Source: Gemmataceae bacterium (GTDB lineage: Bacteria > Planctomycetota > Planctomycetia > Gemmatales > Gemmataceae). Taken from it: DNA of 52,739 nucleotides. Where the stretch lies: contig PLDW01000204.1 of NCBI GenBank assembly GCA_003136315.1, positions 13,762 through 66,500 on the forward strand. Reading direction: 5' to 3'. This document shows, piece by piece, positions 51,219-52,739 of this stretch. The number at the start of each line of letters is the position of its first letter. Positions within the stretch are counted from its first letter, which is position 1. Both the position numbers and the translations under genes were made by a program. The notes beneath the pieces are model-generated. The model was given only the letters and a program-made list of their open reading frames with translations. It had not been told where the DNA came from and did no database searches.

Positions 51219-51319
51219 CAGACGAGCCCCGGGTGTCACGCCGGGGCCGTCTGGAGTCGCGCCCACACGTCCGACCACAACTGCCTTCCCCTGAACTTTG
51301 CAGAGGGATGGGGAAGGCA
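51219..51319 (+). promoter_or_regulatory. Two leader hairpins before the micro-ORF, copy 2
   Basis: The first stem is CAGACG-A-GCCCCGG paired to CCGGGGC-CGTCTG (51219-51253) with one bulged A. The second is TGCCTTCCCC / GGGGAAGGCA (51282-51291 and 51310-51319), perfect. A short CCTC...GAGG stem just before the start codon could hide the GGAGG ribosome site. These suggest RNA-level control. Confidence 0.65.
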
Positions 51320-51340
51320 ATCCTCTAACGGAGGTCTACC

Positions 51341-51421
51341 ATGCGTAGACGCTTCTACGGGGGACTTCCGAGCTGGAAGTTCGCCCGCCTCACGGGTGTC
51401 GGACCGGGGTTCCGGTCATGA
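51341..51421 (+). CDS. Conserved 26-residue micro-ORF, copy 2
   Basis: The product is MRRRFYGGLPSWKFARLTGV followed by GPGFRS, homologous to the micro-ORF of copy 1 (46945-47046). GGAGG precedes the ATG by 7 bases. Lacking the copy 1 N-terminal extension, it starts directly at the conserved RRRF. Confidence 0.7.
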   Translation: MRRRFYGGLPSWKFARLTGVGPGFRS

Positions 51422-51433
51422 CCTGACGTGAGA

Positions 51434-51449
51434 CTCTCGCGGGCGAGAG
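51434..51449 (+). other. Hairpin after the micro-ORF, copy 2
   Basis: CTCTCG / CGAGAG with loop CGGG, 13 bases after the stop. Further small stems follow (TATCGG-ATGG-CCGATA near 51480). Position corresponds to the 47072-47098 hairpin of copy 1, but the sequence differs. Confidence 0.5.
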
Positions 51450-51571
51450 CAGCGATGTTGCTCCCGCCTGCGTGTATCTTATCGGATGGCCGATAGCGCG
51501 ATAATCATCCGTTCCGCCCACTTGTGGGGCGACTGGGAAGTCGCGCGCAAACACTAGGAATAAAGCTCTTT

Positions 51572-51775
51572 TTAGCTACCACCGCTCCCATCCTTGGGTC
51601 TTCCGGTCACTGACTTTTTCGCAAGCGAGAGAAGTTCTGATCTCGCCCAGGTTGACGTATCCAACGTCTTCGCTTCGGCCGCTTTATCGAGCGCCGCGCG
51701 TTCCTCTTCGGTCAGTCGGATACGGAGGACGTTTCCACGCGATTCGCCCTCCGGTTTTTTGGGTCTACCTCTCAT
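51572..51775 (-). CDS. Ribbon-helix-helix-like repressor, copy 2
   Basis: 67 residues: MRGRPKKPEGESRG, strand NVLRIRLTEEERA, helix LDKAAEAKTLDTSTWAR and SELLSLAKK. Homologous to 47150-47347 but only moderately alike, in contrast to the almost identical transposases. The ATG at 51775 is favoured over the TTG ten codons upstream because similarity with copy 1 begins there. Confidence 0.72.
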   Translation of the reverse strand: MRGRPKKPEGESRGNVLRIRLTEEERAALDKAAEAKTLDTSTWARSELLSLAKKSVTGRPKDGSGGS

Positions 51776-51883
51776 GGACACAATGTAGCCACAATTTTTC
51801 CCCAAATCAAGTCACCGACATTTTATGTAGCTACAGTGAGGCTACAATATATGCATGGATTGAATCCCTTGACGGGGTGGATG
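51776..51883. promoter_or_regulatory. Divergent promoter/operator region, copy 2
   Basis: AATGTAGCC (51782-51790), the perfect palindrome TGTAGCTACA (51826-51835) and GGCTACAAT (51840-51848) offer GTAGC half-sites for the divergent repressor. AAATCAAGT-ACCGA is shared with copy 1. TACAAT (51843-51848) is a possible -10 box, and ACGGGGT precedes the start codon. Confidence 0.55.
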
Positions 51884-52739
51884 ATGGACGCACGGGAAAC
51901 AAAGGGTCTGCATCTCGCGACTCACGCGAAGATCGAGCAACAGGGAAACATCTGGCGTGTCCCCTCATCGACCGGCAGTGGCTACTACATTGTGGATGAG
52001 TTTGCCACCAAATGCACCTGTGATGATTTCGAGATACGCCAAAAGCCGTGCAAACATATGCACGCCGTCCTCTTCCTGAGAGGCAAGACGTGGGGGATCG
52101 ACCTTCCGGAGATCGGCAAGGATCAGCCACCCAAGCCCCGTCCCACCTACAAGCAGGTTTGGCCCGCGTACAACGCAGCCCAGATGTGTGAGAAGGGGAT
52201 GTTTCAGGAACTTCTCGCCGACCTCTGCAATGGCATCCCGTGGAAGCCCCGCCCTGGTCGTGGTCGGCCGGGTGTGCCACTCCCCGATGGAATCTTCGCC
52301 GCGACATTCAAGGTCTACTCCACCGTCTCAGGTCGGCGGTTCACTACCGACTTGGAAGGGGCGAAAGAGTTGGGCCACATCTCGATGGCCCCGCACTACA
52401 ACAGCGTATTCAACATCCTCGAAGATCAGGCCACCGCACCGATTCTCATTCGACTGATCGAGCGGAGTTCCCTGGCCCTGAAGTCCGTGGAGTCGGCATT
52501 CGCTTGCGATTCGTCGGGGTTCAGCACCTCCAAATTCGCAAGATGGTTCGATGAAAAGTATGGCGTTCAGAAGACGAAGGCCGAGTGGATCAAGTGCCAC
52601 ATCATGACGGGGGTGAAGTCGAATATCGTCACTGCGGTTGAGGTGAACGAATCCGGGGATGCCCCGATGTTCGCTCCCCTGGCGAAGAAGACGGCGGGGA
52701 ACTTCGAGGTCGATGAGTGGCCCTCCCCAAGGTTGGTGG
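51884..52739 (+). CDS. DDE transposase with SWIM finger, copy 2, partial at window end
   Basis: Open for 285 codons to the window edge, with ATG at 51884 (51881 also possible). SWIM residues (Cys, Cys, Cys, His in CTCDDFEIRQKPCKHMH) and the first catalytic Asp (FACDSSGF) match copy 1. The second Asp and the Glu lie beyond the edge. Scattered substitutions separate the copies, but after VDE near residue 279 the reading changes to WPSPRLV, where copy 1 has FSADKAY. The final roughly 20 bases therefore do not match copy 1; this may be an insertion, an assembly edge or a rearranged copy. Confidence 0.85.
   Translation, partial: MDARETKGLHLATHAKIEQQGNIWRVPSSTGSGYYIVDEFATKCTCDDFEIRQKPCKHMHAVLFLRGKTWGIDLPEIGKDQPPKPRPTYKQVWPAYNAAQMCEKGMFQELLADLCNGIPWKPRPGRGRPGVPLPDGIFAATFKVYSTVSGRRFTTDLEGAKELGHISMAPHYNSVFNILEDQATAPILIRLIERSSLALKSVESAFACDSSGFSTSKFARWFDEKYGVQKTKAEWIKCHIMTGVKSNIVTAVEVNESGDAPMFAPLAKKTAGNFEVDEWPSPRLV

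Larger units (their letters stand above)
51219..52739 (+). mobile_element. SWIM-finger DDE transposase module, copy 2 (runs off the window)
   Basis: Same order of parts as copy 1, with a second leader hairpin upstream. Left end taken as the first structured hairpin; true ends are unknown. The transposase part is nearly identical to copy 1, while the micro-ORF, the repressor gene and the spacers are strongly diverged. Confidence 0.7.

Noticed and set aside
1..52739. tRNA or rRNA genes
   Set aside because: No segment with a cloverleaf-compatible T-loop and acceptor stem or an rRNA-like conserved block was noticed by eye; a covariance-model scan could settle this.

Overview
The window is high-GC DNA from a planctomycete, most likely of the Gemmataceae. 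The indicators are three very large membrane-anchored Ser/Thr kinases with WD40, TPR or beta-sandwich sensor regions; a secreted protease whose N-terminus carries the LEDRNTPS-type motif; several small protein families typical of Gemmata-like genomes; and many dispersed intergenic repeats (GTTCCCACGCTC, TTTAAAG arrays, CCCCCTTCCCT, GGCGCTTCAGGC). The assignment rests on recognition, not on a marker-gene tree.

Layout. Positions 1-9400 hold a kinase/WD40 protein, a family 4 glycosyltransferase, a two-gene unit of uncharacterised proteins, an overlapping thioesterase/prenyltransferase-like pair, an HNH-type protein and several small genes. Positions 9500-20300 form a signalling block: an anchored TPR protein, then on the minus strand a 1643-residue TPR/coiled-coil protein, a kinase-TPR protein and an ECF sigma factor. 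Positions 21000-24500 carry a dapB-like reductase lacking the usual His pair and a glycosyltransferase-methyltransferase fusion. Positions 25069-29094 encode a 1341-residue sedolisin (S53) protease with Ig-like/MBG repeats and FG-GAP-like repeats.

Positions 29357-33446 are housekeeping genes: lipB, lipA and a lipoyl-like domain protein (overlapping reading frames), then tmk and holB. The LipB has Arg in place of its catalytic Lys, and the lipoyl-like domain has Gly where the modified Lys should be. Positions 33418-40309 (minus strand) carry five genes ending in an antitoxin-like pair, with rarA interrupted in frame by a dispersed repeat, followed by a 1058-residue kinase. Positions 40977-43158 encode two tandem McsA-like zinc-finger/UVR proteins and the arginine kinase McsB. 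Positions 43179-45448 hold a HEPN-like gene coupled to an unknown partner, a VanZ-like protein and small genes.

The last 7 kb are accessory DNA. The most unusual finding is a repeated mobile module present twice (about 46870-48692, and 51219 to the window end). Each copy has a hairpin-rich leader, a 26-33 codon micro-ORF encoding a conserved peptide (RRRF-[WY]-x-GL-xx-W-x-FA-xx-TGVG-x-G), a hairpin, an antisense ribbon-helix-helix-like repressor gene, a compact divergent promoter with GTAGC half-sites, and a DDE transposase fused to an N-terminal SWIM zinc finger. The two transposases are almost identical while the upstream parts have diverged, which suggests recombination or modular exchange. 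Between the copies lie a candidate toxin/immunity-like pair and two copies of a 134-bp palindromic repeat. All family assignments come from reading translated sequence; no database search was run.
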